This document shows, one piece after another, positions 19,201-29,730 of a stretch of DNA of 50,896 nucleotides. The DNA comes from Candidatus Kapaibacterium sp. (GTDB taxonomy: Bacteria > Bacteroidota > Ignavibacteria > Kapaibacteriales > Kapaibacteriaceae). Location of the stretch: the NCBI GenBank assembly GCA_018883125.1, contig VEQR01000014.1, positions 1 through 50,896 on the forward strand. The letters run 5' to 3'. The translations under genes and the position numbers were made by a program. How positions within the stretch are numbered: position 1 is the stretch's first letter; the number at the start of each line of letters is the position of its first letter. Below the pieces are notes generated by a model. It did no database searches and was not told where the DNA came from. It was given only the letters and a program-made list of their open reading frames with translations.

Positions 19201-21218
19201 TACTTCATTGGCGTCTCAACGATCACCTCGACGGTCCGTGAATAGAAACGCCCTTCAGGTGTTTCGTTGTCATAGAGTGGAAGTGTTTCACCCTGTCCCG
19301 TCACTGTGGACCGTGGCGCCGATAACGCCGTAGAAACCGCTCGTGCGCGTTGCTCACTCAGGCGCTTGTTGTATTCGTCGGTGCCAGTGCGGTCCGTATA
19401 TCCGGTGATCGCAACTGTGGACGTTGGTGTGATGCGCTTCTTGATCGAGTTGATGATCGATTGCTGGTCTGGCGTAATGTCGGACTTGTCGAAACCGAAC
19501 AGGATTAGCGAGAAACGGTCGACAGATTTGTCTGTGCCGCCCCCTGAGCGCTTATCAGCGATGGTGACCTCACTCAAAGGAATAGAACCGGACTCTGTCG
19601 GGATGACGGTGCCGTTTGAGTCCTGGACGACAAGCATGAAGTCGACATTACGCGTTCCGCGCGGAATGAATCGCGACTGTTCAGCGATCCGCCAGTCGAC
19701 ACTGGAAGGGGGCGCTCCAGCTCCGTGGAAGGTCTTGATGATATGGTCGCCTTCGGAGACGAAGAGTGTCCACGACTTTAGCCGCGATCCATTGCTGACG
19801 CCGAGCGAGAATCGCACGGCTGGTGGATCAAACGCCCGCATGGTGTCATTGGATGCAACGGCCGAAAGAATACTCGGATCCGAACTTGAGAGCTCAACGC
19901 GACGATTCTCAGCAGCACCGTCAGCATCCGCTTCGTTTGAGGCCTGTGATGGAAGTCCACGCTGGTCTACAGCAATGCGCGAAGCAGGTACTTTCCATGT
20001 GTCGACGAGGTAATTACGAACGACAACTGCGCGACGCTTTCCAAGATCTTCTGAAGATGCAGATTCCTGTTTATCGGTGCATCCCGTGATGGTTATTGAT
20101 GCATCGGGTTGCTCCTGCAAACGTTTGCCGATAACGTTCAGCACCTGATAATAGGTGACCATTGCATCAAGGTTGTAAAAGTTCTCAAGCGAATAGGATT
20201 CGACTTGCTCGGCGGAGAGCTGGCGGTATCGGGGGCTAAGCGAATTGGAGTTCGGTTCAAAGAAGATGAAGGGGAGCAACGGACGCACGCGATTTGAGGC
20301 AAACTCTTCGATGCGAATTGACTTTTTGTCAACCGTCGTTCCCGATTCCAGAAGGCCCGTGTAGGCAACAGATGGAACGGCAAGGGGCTCGCTTGACGGT
20401 GGAGAAGTTGTCCTTACGTTCCGTGCAACCTCGAACAGTTCCATATCGGAGATTTCATCCTTGTCATCTTCCGGAGAGAACGAAACGACCACACCGGCGC
20501 GGATCATGGTCATAGACCACGAAGTATTCCGAAGGATATTCGTTGGCGACAGTGTGAGGAGAAGTTCGGGACTCATTAGCAAGGACCGATCAGCGTTGAG
20601 AGGCAGATCCGTTCCAATGCCAATCGTTACTCCAACATTCATACTCGAGAGCGACTCGAGGTTGCCTTCCGCCTGATTGCGGGACTTGGTGCCATTGTCA
20701 AACACAGCATTGGAGGGGTTCTCAAGGAACTCGCCCTGTGTGTAACGTCCATTGAGCTGGTAGGCTCCAAAGAGTCCCATACGCAGGCCGATGCTTGGCG
20801 TCAGGGCGTAGATTGCCATCGGCTCAATCGACATCCGAGACACACTCAGCGAGAGGTCGTGGCGGATCGATGCCGACTCAAACGTACCGTTGCTTTGCGA
20901 GATGAGCTTCGACTCCGATGTCGTCATATCAACTCCACCATGCTGGTAGCCGGCACGGACGTCGAGAGACCAAGAAGCATTCAGCGGGGTCAGATACGAC
21001 AGGCCTACAAGCCATCCCATGCCGCTACCACCGGTAAACCCTGGACAGCAGTTGTCGATCTCCGGCAGACGGGTAAATGAGGCAGAATGAAGGTCAAGGC
21101 TTCCTTGAAGGACAGCACCCACAGACGCGCGTTCGCGGGTCTGGCCATGAGCTGCGCTTATGAACAAGAAGAGGACGATGGTGATCGTCAAAGCGGAGGA
21201 AAGCAAACGCATTTTCAT
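19200..21218 (-). CDS. OmpA-family outer membrane protein with two OmpA-like domains
   Basis: Signal peptide MKMRLLSSALTITIVLFLFISAAHG; CCPGFTGGSG motif; internal OmpA-like domain (FIFFEPNSNSLS...RRVEL) and C-terminal OmpA domain (ILFGFDKSDITPDQQSIINSI...GYTDRTGTDEYNKRLSEQRA). ATG overlaps the upstream stop (ATGA). ORF track starts at 21320. Confidence 0.85.
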   Translation of the reverse strand: MKMRLLSSALTITIVLFLFISAAHGQTRERASVGAVLQGSLDLHSASFTRLPEIDNCCPGFTGGSGMGWLVGLSYLTPLNASWSLDVRAGYQHGGVDMTTSESKLISQSNGTFESASIRHDLSLSVSRMSIEPMAIYALTPSIGLRMGLFGAYQLNGRYTQGEFLENPSNAVFDNGTKSRNQAEGNLESLSSMNVGVTIGIGTDLPLNADRSLLMSPELLLTLSPTNILRNTSWSMTMIRAGVVVSFSPEDDKDEISDMELFEVARNVRTTSPPSSEPLAVPSVAYTGLLESGTTVDKKSIRIEEFASNRVRPLLPFIFFEPNSNSLSPRYRQLSAEQVESYSLENFYNLDAMVTYYQVLNVIGKRLQEQPDASITITGCTDKQESASSEDLGKRRAVVVRNYLVDTWKVPASRIAVDQRGLPSQASNEADADGAAENRRVELSSSDPSILSAVASNDTMRAFDPPAVRFSLGVSNGSRLKSWTLFVSEGDHIIKTFHGAGAPPSSVDWRIAEQSRFIPRGTRNVDFMLVVQDSNGTVIPTESGSIPLSEVTIADKRSGGGTDKSVDRFSLILFGFDKSDITPDQQSIINSIKKRITPTSTVAITGYTDRTGTDEYNKRLSEQRARAVSTALSAPRSTVTGQGETLPLYDNETPEGRFYSRTVEVIVETPMK

Positions 21219-24200
21219 CGTACCACCTCCAGGCGCTGCGTGAAGGATTCCGACGGTGTTTGCATAACGATGAAATAGGTGCCGTTGTGAAGTGAGGATA
21301 GATCGATCGGGACGGTCCATCGACCGGGCGGAGTATCAGCCTCGTACAGAAGCCCGAGTGTTCGTCCTTGTGTGTCGTAGAGCGTCAGTGATGTTCGGCC
21401 CCTTTCAACAAGATCAAGTGTGGCCGTTGCCTTGTCGATCGCCGGTGCAGGAGTAACCACGATGCCAACACCTGTGCTCCTGAGCGCAATCAGGCGAGCA
21501 CGACCGCTGATCTTGCAGAGATCCACGAGTCGTACCTCACCATTGAATGTGCGGAACTGCAACGTATCGGCAACAGTGAAACTATCAATGCGGATGACAG
21601 ATCCCGTGTCATTGCCCCATGTTGTCTGGAACGTCAGCATGGTGGCAAGAGAATCCTTCGACGTTAACGGAACGGGAACACTGAATGACCGTGAGCCGTT
21701 GGGCTGCAGCGTACCTACCGGTGTGCTGCCCGACGGAGTGATGATGCGTCCGTTGACTGTACAGTGCATCGTGACTTCTCTCACTGATGTGCGATCCATG
21801 TTCGTGAGGTTCGAAACGTACACAGGAACAGAGACCAGTTCGCCGGAACGCGCATCAACCTTGCCAATGCGGATTCGACCACCGATAACACTCTTTACCG
21901 ATGCCATCAACTTGACTGTTTGCTGTCGGCCACAGATCGTATCGACAAACGTGTAGGTCGTCTCGTAGGATTTGCCGGCTTGTCCACCAGTGAAGGTCAC
22001 AAGCATATCGGAGGTCCGACGTCCGGCGGTAATGTCTGGCGTGATGCTGTCAATCCGGAATGGTCCGAGGTTGATCGACCCGCGGGGCCATTGCAAGGAA
22101 ATGGTTCCAGAGTTGATTATCTGAAGACGGTCGCTCTGCGACTCACCTTCGGCCACGTTCCCAAGATCGACGGTTGTTCGAGAGAGTTCAAAGCCTACGG
22201 AGTCGCGTCGGGCAATCATACTTACAAGGGTCCGACCATTTATGGCATTCGAAGCATTTGATGACGCCACAAGGCGCACATCCTTCACACCAACTCGTCG
22301 AGGGTCAAACTGTACCGTGAAGGTCAGGCTGTCCTTAGCTTCCATGGTGTAGGGGAAGACAGGGGGCGAGATGAGCGAAAACTCATCGGCGTTTGCTCCT
22401 TCAAATCCGACAGAGTAGAGAATGGTCTGTGAGTTGCCGGTGTTTCTCAGGGTTACGTTTCGTTGACTGATCGAAGCCGTACACGGAGTCGATGCAAAGA
22501 GGATCGACGACGTTGCCGAAAGGCGACCTTCGCCCGTTGCCTCACCGTACAAACGAACAACCTGTGCTGGACGAGACTCCATGGTGATGTTGAGCACAGC
22601 TGCAAAGCGCCCAAAGGACTTCGGATCGAAACGCACAACAATCTTGCGCGTTTCCCCGCCAAGCATGGTAAATGGTCCGCCTCCGCTGACGATGCTGAAT
22701 ACCGATGACTGGTAATCGCGAATCTGAGTCAGCGATACTTTGTAAACATTCGTTTGATCGCCACTGGCCACGATGGTGATCGTACTGTCCACCGCCGCCA
22801 CGTTTGCTATGTGACGTCCGAAGTTGAGCGTTTCCGGGAGCTTCAACGATGGAGCGACGCCTTGCCCAGTGATCTCAACGGTTGTGGTACCACGTCCGGT
22901 CTGCAGTTCCAGTGTTGCCGAGCGTCCGCCTGCAGCAGACGGAGTAAAGGACACGTCGGCACGCAATTCACCACCAGCCGATACAGTAATTGGTAGGGCA
23001 GGAAGATTTACGTCGAAGTCCTGAGGTGTTCCTGAGCCGAGCATTTTCGCGGAGCGAATCACAAGAGCTTCGGAACCAGTATTCGTGATCACCGCCTGGA
23101 CCTTGTCAGCCCCTTCACCAACTGTTACGTCACCCATGGAGACATTCGACGATTGGACTGTTCCACCAACGATGCGGAATGTTCCGTCGCTCGCGTCACT
23201 GATGATACCGACCTTGTCAAGTGGCCACACACGACCCGTATAGTCCGTTGATGCCGTTACCACGCTTCTAGCATCACTGGAGAATGATGCGTCGTAAACT
23301 ATTCCCTGATGACCAACCAAGGACGCCTGAGGCGTTAGAGTCGAAGCTGTATAGAGTTTCGCTGATGCATCTCCATTTGCCGTTAGGATTTGCGTGTTAT
23401 CAGGGGAGTACGACAATGAAAGGATGCTTCCAACAGCTGGCGTTGTGCGTCCAAGTAGAGCCCCATTGGAGAACTGAAACTTGCGAAGAACAAAGTCAGC
23501 ACCGCCGGTGATCACAACATCGTTTGTGCTTGGCATACTCACTGAATAGATCGCCCCGCGCTGAGTCGGTTCCCGGAAGGTTCGCAGAGTATCAAACGTC
23601 GCTTGGTCGCGTGCAACAGCGCGCGTTCCTTCGGCCGTAACGATCGTTGCGTTCGAGGCGACGTGAATGTCGTAGACTGGTCCTTCCAAGGCATCTTTTA
23701 TTGATTCAACTCTCCACGAATCGGTGGCAATACGAAGAAGAGACTTATCAGTTCCGGCATAGAGCGTTTTACCGTCGGCAGAGAATGCTAGAGACCAACC
23801 GCGGGTATCGAGATTGATCGTTGCAATACGGCGACTGCTGGTGTAATCCCAAACGCGGATCGTGCCATCATGGCTGATTGAGGCAACGTTTGTGGTGCCT
23901 GGCATTTCGGCAAGCGACCACACCCAACCTCCGTGAATGCCGACGATGCGAGTCTGCTGGCCTGTCCGTGCATCCCACGCACGCACAGACCCGTCGTCAC
24001 CACCCGTAAGAACAGTCTTGTCATCAGCCGTGAAGACGGCGCTGTACAGCGGTTGGGTCTGACCACGCAGTTGAATGACACTGCGCTGGTCGAGGACCGT
24101 CGAGGACACGCGCATCTGGCACTTGTCCCCGACAAGCGGCCCAGGCGTCCATTTATACGAGAGCCCCGTGGCCGATTCGGTTATGCCGTACCAGTTTACC

Positions 24201-25567
24201 CCGTTGTCGTAGCTGACTTCAAGGCGGACAAATTCGTCCGGCAGGGCATTCGTCCATCTGACGGTCGTGTCCTTGCCGGCCGTGAACTGATCATTGCCGG
24301 TCGGTGACACTAGCTGGAGCATTTCTCCCGAATACACGGAGCCGGCTCGAATGACCAGTGATGGCATATCACAAGCGTCAGCCACGAGATTCAACCGGGC
24401 ATACACGGCATCTGTTGACGCAGAGGTGTACTTTATGGTGAACGAAATGACCTGCCCGGGATTGAGCGTTACGGGAAGTGTTGGTGGATCGACGATCTCG
24501 AATGCACCTTTGGTAACGAGATCATACGATGTGATTGTCACTGGAGCATTGACAGACGTCAACACAACGGTCTGTTTCGTCGACTCACCTATTGGGACGA
24601 TACCCAAGTCCACTCCTTTCTCGGTGCCGGTTAGACGTCGCGTATACTTAGCCGGGTAGGAGTAGGACATCTCCTGTCGCGGTACAGGAGTGATACCGAA
24701 GACGACAATTCTCTGAGTATCGCAACGATTGTTTGTCGTCCAGGTAACCGTGCCAATGTGAGGCATTCGCAGAGCATCATAGACATAGGCCCCTGCATAC
24801 TGATTCGCTTCAATTTGCGTGGTGACCTTGCCAATCCACGCTCCACCGGTTGAATCAGCAAGTGTTCGCAGATCCTGATTGACATCTGTTCCGATCCCGA
24901 TTACATACACACGAATAGCATATGTTCGGGCCATAGACACGGCTGCCTTGACGTCAAATGACGAACCACCATCAGTCAACAACAAGAGTGCTCGGGCATT
25001 GCGTGCATTTTGAAGATGGGTAAGTGCTCCACCCGGGACGTCGAACAACCCTCGGCGAAGGTTGAAGCCCCCTGAAGAACGAATGCCACTCACAGCATTC
25101 GTGAAGCCCGTCTTGTCCGACGAAAGTCCACTTTGTAATTCAGCCATTGCACCGATACCAACAAGGCCGATCTCGTCAAAGCTCTTCGCCAGACCCCTCG
25201 AGGCTGCAAGGGCCGCACCCTTAGCCAGATTCAGAGGAGTGAACGTGGATGCCAAGGGTACATCGCTGGATTTTGAGAGGTCCATGGCAACAAGGAGCGA
25301 GAGATTCCCGAGTCCGTTGCCACTATCGGCAACCCAGGCTCCGCGATAGCTGACGCCATTCTCAACAAGATCCAGGTTGGCCGTGGTATTCCGTAGAGGT
25401 TGGCCGCTAGCGTCGCCGAAGGCGAAGATCGCTGCTTTGGCAGTTATCGTTGTTGCATCAATGACATTGATCCGCAGCGGAACCACAGATGTTGTCCGCT
25501 GAGCAACGAGCGAGCTTTGAACTGCTACCATGCAGAAGAATAGCAGAGTCCACGCGAAAGATTTCAT
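21215..25567 (-). CDS. Very large secreted vWA / WD40 / ASH (choice-of-anchor D) protein with T9SS-type C-terminus
   Basis: 1450 aa; vWA with LLVAMDLSKSS MIDAS-like motif; WD40-like GGDDGSVRAWD, SHDGTIRVWDY; repeated ASH-like VQAVITNTGSEALVIRSAKM...; C-terminal GTYFIVMQTPSESFTQRLEVVR. Confidence 0.85.
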   Translation of the reverse strand: MKSFAWTLLFFCMVAVQSSLVAQRTTSVVPLRINVIDATTITAKAAIFAFGDASGQPLRNTTANLDLVENGVSYRGAWVADSGNGLGNLSLLVAMDLSKSSDVPLASTFTPLNLAKGAALAASRGLAKSFDEIGLVGIGAMAELQSGLSSDKTGFTNAVSGIRSSGGFNLRRGLFDVPGGALTHLQNARNARALLLLTDGGSSFDVKAAVSMARTYAIRVYVIGIGTDVNQDLRTLADSTGGAWIGKVTTQIEANQYAGAYVYDALRMPHIGTVTWTTNNRCDTQRIVVFGITPVPRQEMSYSYPAKYTRRLTGTEKGVDLGIVPIGESTKQTVVLTSVNAPVTITSYDLVTKGAFEIVDPPTLPVTLNPGQVISFTIKYTSASTDAVYARLNLVADACDMPSLVIRAGSVYSGEMLQLVSPTGNDQFTAGKDTTVRWTNALPDEFVRLEVSYDNGVNWYGITESATGLSYKWTPGPLVGDKCQMRVSSTVLDQRSVIQLRGQTQPLYSAVFTADDKTVLTGGDDGSVRAWDARTGQQTRIVGIHGGWVWSLAEMPGTTNVASISHDGTIRVWDYTSSRRIATINLDTRGWSLAFSADGKTLYAGTDKSLLRIATDSWRVESIKDALEGPVYDIHVASNATIVTAEGTRAVARDQATFDTLRTFREPTQRGAIYSVSMPSTNDVVITGGADFVLRKFQFSNGALLGRTTPAVGSILSLSYSPDNTQILTANGDASAKLYTASTLTPQASLVGHQGIVYDASFSSDARSVVTASTDYTGRVWPLDKVGIISDASDGTFRIVGGTVQSSNVSMGDVTVGEGADKVQAVITNTGSEALVIRSAKMLGSGTPQDFDVNLPALPITVSAGGELRADVSFTPSAAGGRSATLELQTGRGTTTVEITGQGVAPSLKLPETLNFGRHIANVAAVDSTITIVASGDQTNVYKVSLTQIRDYQSSVFSIVSGGGPFTMLGGETRKIVVRFDPKSFGRFAAVLNITMESRPAQVVRLYGEATGEGRLSATSSILFASTPCTASISQRNVTLRNTGNSQTILYSVGFEGANADEFSLISPPVFPYTMEAKDSLTFTVQFDPRRVGVKDVRLVASSNASNAINGRTLVSMIARRDSVGFELSRTTVDLGNVAEGESQSDRLQIINSGTISLQWPRGSINLGPFRIDSITPDITAGRRTSDMLVTFTGGQAGKSYETTYTFVDTICGRQQTVKLMASVKSVIGGRIRIGKVDARSGELVSVPVYVSNLTNMDRTSVREVTMHCTVNGRIITPSGSTPVGTLQPNGSRSFSVPVPLTSKDSLATMLTFQTTWGNDTGSVIRIDSFTVADTLQFRTFNGEVRLVDLCKISGRARLIALRSTGVGIVVTPAPAIDKATATLDLVERGRTSLTLYDTQGRTLGLLYEADTPPGRWTVPIDLSSLHNGTYFIVMQTPSESFTQRLEVVR

Positions 25568-25661
25568 TCCATGGTCCTAATCAATGAGAATATGCGGGCA
25601 CACGAACCCAGACCCGTCCGCCCATAGGCAAGATAGACAACCCAAAGCGCAATATGTTTCG

Positions 25662-27677
25662 TCAAGGCACCTTTGTTTTCAACTCGATAACTACCGTTCT
25701 ATTGGAAGCCCGGCCTTCCGGCAGCTGATTCGGAAACTGAGGTGATGTCTCACCCTGACCGTCGATGGAGACAGATCCGACGCCAAGAGCACGCGCTACC
25801 TCCCTAGCTCTGCGCAGAGAAAGGTCTCGATTATACTCGTCGGACCCCATTATATCGGTCATGCCGATAATGGAAACACTCGTTTGCGGGGTAAGCCGAG
25901 ATCTGATGATGTTGATGATTTGGCGGTGCTGTTCCCCAAGACCGGCGTTGTTAAAGTCAAAGAGTACGAGCCCGTATCGCTCAATGAGCATGTCTCCGGA
26001 GCGCTCGGCACGCCACTTGTCCATAGACTGCTGCCGAATGGGCACGGTCACCTTTTGGGTGGCCTTTTGACCCGACGTGTCCGTGGCGCTCACGCGGACT
26101 TCAAGACTCGATGACGTCGATGGGGCAACCAGGGATGAAAGATCGATCTCATCTGAGCTCCTTGTCGAAGCCACCTGACGGGGAACACTCATGCGGGAAT
26201 CACCGACGAGTACCTCGCTCTGTACCTCAGCAAGAGCTGGCGTAGCGATTGAATCCACGATACGGATGCGTCGCGGCCACACGGTAACATCTGTTGTACC
26301 AACAGTTATTGGCGCCATCACGGCAAAGTCAGTACAGGACACTTCGACACGTTGATTTTCTTCTATAGCAAGGGGCTTCTGGGAGCTGTCAGAGGCCCGC
26401 GTTGCGGGGAAGAGTGAGGTACCTGTAACGAGGTCGATCCTATCCGGATCCACACCGAGTTCGATGAGCTTCTCGCGGACCGATTCCGCACGACGTCGAG
26501 CAAGCTCAGCCCCCTGATCCTTGGGTGTGTTTGCCGTCATCCCCCCAATCCGCAGCCGGGCCTTCGGCCGCGTTCGTATGCGCGCTGCAATGATCGCCAG
26601 CTCGCCGTGAAGGGCTTCAAGGGGTGTTAGCGATAACGTATCACGCAAGGCCCGTGCAATTCCATCGATGTAGCGCTGGGGAATCGACGATGATCCCTCT
26701 TCGAAATAGACATTGCCCAGCATAGGGTGCAACGTGCGGACAAATATCTCGCGACGATTGATCACCGGGTTCTTTGTTGTGGTACCGTCATCGTTCACAC
26801 CAAGGATCTCCAGGCTGATCTTTGGTGGGGTCTGATCAGTTGTCCTCTTGGTCTCGGTAACGATCGGCGGAACCGCAGGCTTGGTTGTTCGAGGAGGCGC
26901 AGATGGCATCTCGGTAACGGCTGGGGCAGACCAGCCGATGCCAACCGAAAGACGCGCGGCATGAGGGTACCAGTTTGCCCCCTGAGACACCGGCGTCAAT
27001 GCATAGGAAAAGGACACCTCTGGCATCATGTGAATGCTCTGCGATGCGTTGAGCGGGAATGTCCATCCGAGGGCACCGGTTAAGGCCACGCTGGCAAGTG
27101 GAGTGGATGGAATATCACCCGTGTTGCTGATCCATATCCTGCCGGTATTGAGGAACGAACCGAAATCCGCGGGTTCGGCAAGAGTTTCCGACTGCTGGAA
27201 CGTAGAGCTGACGGGAACACCGATGCGCGGACCAATCATAAACCGTCCTCGGGAGGAGATACCAATTGCCAGCAATGGTTCGAGAACAATGTGCACCTGT
27301 TTGGCACTGAGTTCATGGCGGAAGATTGCCGGAACAACCCGCGGCGTATCTCGCACATCAGCGACGAAGGACCGCTCGTCGTAGGTGAATCCGACGGCAT
27401 CGTAGGACATCATTAAACGGCCGACGACGGACAGGGACTTTGAAAGGGGGCGATTCATCCACCCGCCAAACTGAAATCCCACACCCGATCCTCCGGTGAA
27501 CGTAGGACAGCATGAGGGAAAGTCACCGAGCTGCCGAAACTCGGCAGAAGGAATATTCAGAGCAGCCCCTGCAATGATGCCGAGGTCTTGAGCTGATACA
27601 GTGACGGCTCGCGACGAGAACATCAACAGCAGAGCAGCCATTATGGAGGGCAAAAGCCCTAGGATGCGAAGGTTCAT
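25662..27677 (-). CDS. OmpA-family outer membrane protein with two OmpA-like domains, paralog of 19200-21218
   Basis: CCPTFTGGSGVGF motif; internal OmpA-like domain and C-terminal VLFDFNNAGLGEQHRQIINIIRSR...GMTDIMGSDEYNRDLSLRRA. ORF track starts at 27719. Confidence 0.85.
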   Translation of the reverse strand: MNLRILGLLPSIMAALLLMFSSRAVTVSAQDLGIIAGAALNIPSAEFRQLGDFPSCCPTFTGGSGVGFQFGGWMNRPLSKSLSVVGRLMMSYDAVGFTYDERSFVADVRDTPRVVPAIFRHELSAKQVHIVLEPLLAIGISSRGRFMIGPRIGVPVSSTFQQSETLAEPADFGSFLNTGRIWISNTGDIPSTPLASVALTGALGWTFPLNASQSIHMMPEVSFSYALTPVSQGANWYPHAARLSVGIGWSAPAVTEMPSAPPRTTKPAVPPIVTETKRTTDQTPPKISLEILGVNDDGTTTKNPVINRREIFVRTLHPMLGNVYFEEGSSSIPQRYIDGIARALRDTLSLTPLEALHGELAIIAARIRTRPKARLRIGGMTANTPKDQGAELARRRAESVREKLIELGVDPDRIDLVTGTSLFPATRASDSSQKPLAIEENQRVEVSCTDFAVMAPITVGTTDVTVWPRRIRIVDSIATPALAEVQSEVLVGDSRMSVPRQVASTRSSDEIDLSSLVAPSTSSSLEVRVSATDTSGQKATQKVTVPIRQQSMDKWRAERSGDMLIERYGLVLFDFNNAGLGEQHRQIINIIRSRLTPQTSVSIIGMTDIMGSDEYNRDLSLRRAREVARALGVGSVSIDGQGETSPQFPNQLPEGRASNRTVVIELKTKVP

Positions 27678-27741
27678 GGTCGAGGATGACTCCAATATAT
27701 CCCGTCTATGAGCATCCACACGACCATTTCGTGACAGTTAC

Positions 27742-28398
27742 CTACGGTGAAACTTGCGCCGAGGGGCAGAGGTCGGAAATGACGCAGTCCGAGCATCGCG
27801 GACGTAGGGCAATGCAGGCACGTCGGCCATGATTGATGATAAGTCGGTCAAACTCGTTCCACCTCGATGAGTCGAGAATCTCCATGAGCGCAAACTCGAT
27901 CTTCACGGCATCCTTTGTGGAGACAAACCCAAGCAGGTTTGAAATCCTTGTCACGTGAGTGTCAACCGTTAACCCCGGTATTTCAAAGCAGTTACTCAAC
28001 ACGCAGTTGGCAGTCTTCCGGCCAACGCCCGGCAGAGTCACCAGCTCCTCCAAGGTTTTCGGAACCTGGCCCCCAAAGCGATCCTGAAGCTGCAGGCAGC
28101 ATTCCCTGATATGACGGGCCTTGTTCTTGTAGAAGCCGGTGGAGCGTATGTCCTCTTCGAGCTGCTCGACGGGTGCCAGTGCGTAGTCTGTCGCAGTCTT
28201 GTACTTCGCAAAAAGAGCTGGTGTCACCATGTTTACCCGCTCGTCTGTACACTGAGCAGACAGGATTGTGGCAATGAGCAGCTCCAGAGGGTTTGTAAAG
28301 TCGAGACCGACCCGGGCATCGGGATAGGCCGCGGCCAAACGGTCAAGGATCTCATTGAGACGATTTGTTTTTGTCGCCTTACTCTCACGTCGTGCCAT
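27742..28398 (-). CDS. nth: Endonuclease III
   Basis: LIATILSAQCTDERVN, LPGVGRKTANCVL, VDTHVTRISNLLGF, and C-x6-C-x2-C-x5-C iron-sulfur motif (CIALRPRCSDCVISDLC). Confidence 0.96.
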   Translation of the reverse strand: MARRESKATKTNRLNEILDRLAAAYPDARVGLDFTNPLELLIATILSAQCTDERVNMVTPALFAKYKTATDYALAPVEQLEEDIRSTGFYKNKARHIRECCLQLQDRFGGQVPKTLEELVTLPGVGRKTANCVLSNCFEIPGLTVDTHVTRISNLLGFVSTKDAVKIEFALMEILDSSRWNEFDRLIINHGRRACIALRPRCSDCVISDLCPSAQVSP

Positions 28399-29017
28399 AG
28401 GTCCTCGTCAATGCATCAGGTGAATCGCGATAATAGCGGTATGATGGATGGTCGGTGCGGGCGATCAACGTACCCGAACTCGCCACACGTTCAAAAAATT
28501 CGGCATCATCACCATACTCCAGTTCCGAAAATAGTCCGACTCTCGTAAAGAGGTCACGCCTCACCACAAAGGTCCCGCCAATGACGCAGTCGTCAAGATG
28601 GATCCACTGCTCCGGATCGAATCGGTCGCGTACCATGGCATCCCCAATGATCTCCACGCCCCCATGCAGCAGCTGAACATCCGTGTTCGAGAGCAGCATT
28701 TCACGTCGGCTCGAGAGGTGATCGGCACGATACTCGTCATCGCTGTCCAGGAACGTTACGAAGAGCCCCTTTGCATATCCAATTCCAGAATTTCGAGAAC
28801 GTGCCACTCCAACATGGTCATTTCGGAAATACCGAAATCGCTCGTCGCCGTCGGTGTATTTTTGCACCACCTGTTCGGTGTCATCAGTTGACCCATCGTC
28901 GATGATGATCGCTTCCCAGTCCAGCTCTTGCTGAAGCACGAGAGATTGGAGTGCACGTTGAATGAGATGAGCACGCTGGTAGGTGCAGATGATCACACTG
29001 AAGAAGGGTACCGTCAT
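28385..29017 (-). CDS. Glycosyltransferase family 2
   Basis: FFSVIICTYQRAHLIQRALQSL...IIIDDGSTDDTEQVV...FLDSDDEY. ORF track starts at 29107. Confidence 0.9.
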   Translation of the reverse strand: MTVPFFSVIICTYQRAHLIQRALQSLVLQQELDWEAIIIDDGSTDDTEQVVQKYTDGDERFRYFRNDHVGVARSRNSGIGYAKGLFVTFLDSDDEYRADHLSSRREMLLSNTDVQLLHGGVEIIGDAMVRDRFDPEQWIHLDDCVIGGTFVVRRDLFTRVGLFSELEYGDDAEFFERVASSGTLIARTDHPSYRYYRDSPDALTRTYGTT

Positions 29018-29064
29018 ATGATGCGAAACTACGACCTCATCACACCGAACCAGATGTCTGCCCC

Positions 29065-29730
29065 ATGTCGATGACTCCACTTGACTTCTGGACAACGTGC
29101 TCAGCAAATGATATCATCATCGGCAAAGAACAGGTCGATGCGCTGCAGCGATATCATGATGAGCTGATCTACTGGAATGCCAAGGTTAACATGATCTCCC
29201 GCAAGGACGAGCAGAACGTCTGGGATCGTCATATTCTGCACTCACTGACCATCCTTAAATACGTCCCGATAAAGCAGAAGGCACGCGTTCTGGATGTTGG
29301 CACCGGAGGGGGCTTGCCGGGCATTCCGATCAAGATCGCACGGCCCGATCTGAAGATGCTCCTTGTGGACTCCATCCGGAAAAAGGCAACAATGACAGCG
29401 ATGTTCGCACAGCATACAATGCTAAAGGATGTCGATGTGCGCGCCGCACGCGCGGAGGATCTTGCCGCCGAAGCCCACTATAAGGGCTCGTTCGACGTTG
29501 TTATCTCGCGCGCTGTTGCCCGCACTGCCACATTGCTGGACTGGGTTCGCCCCCTGATCAAACCGTCCGCCGTCTGTGCCTTCCTTAAAGGGGGAGACCT
29601 AGACGAAGAGATCAGCGAGGCACTGGCTCAGCATAAGGGGGTGCGCATCGAGGTTATCCCGTTGGAGATCTTCGGTGTTCCCTCGTTTACTCAAGATGAA
29701 AAAAAGGTTGTCGTGTGTCGATTCTCCTAA
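29065..29730 (+). CDS. rsmG: 16S rRNA (guanine(527)-N(7))-methyltransferase RsmG
   Basis: YWNAKVNMISRKDEQNVWDRHILHSL...VLDVGTGGGLPGIPIKIARPD...DVVISRAVA. Confidence 0.95.
   Translation: MSMTPLDFWTTCSANDIIIGKEQVDALQRYHDELIYWNAKVNMISRKDEQNVWDRHILHSLTILKYVPIKQKARVLDVGTGGGLPGIPIKIARPDLKMLLVDSIRKKATMTAMFAQHTMLKDVDVRAARAEDLAAEAHYKGSFDVVISRAVARTATLLDWVRPLIKPSAVCAFLKGGDLDEEISEALAQHKGVRIEVIPLEIFGVPSFTQDEKKVVVCRFS

Noticed and set aside
19306-20013. 235-aa plus-strand ORF opposite the OmpA-like gene
   Set aside because: Shadow ORF (Ser/Arg/Thr rich) in a strongly supported coding region.
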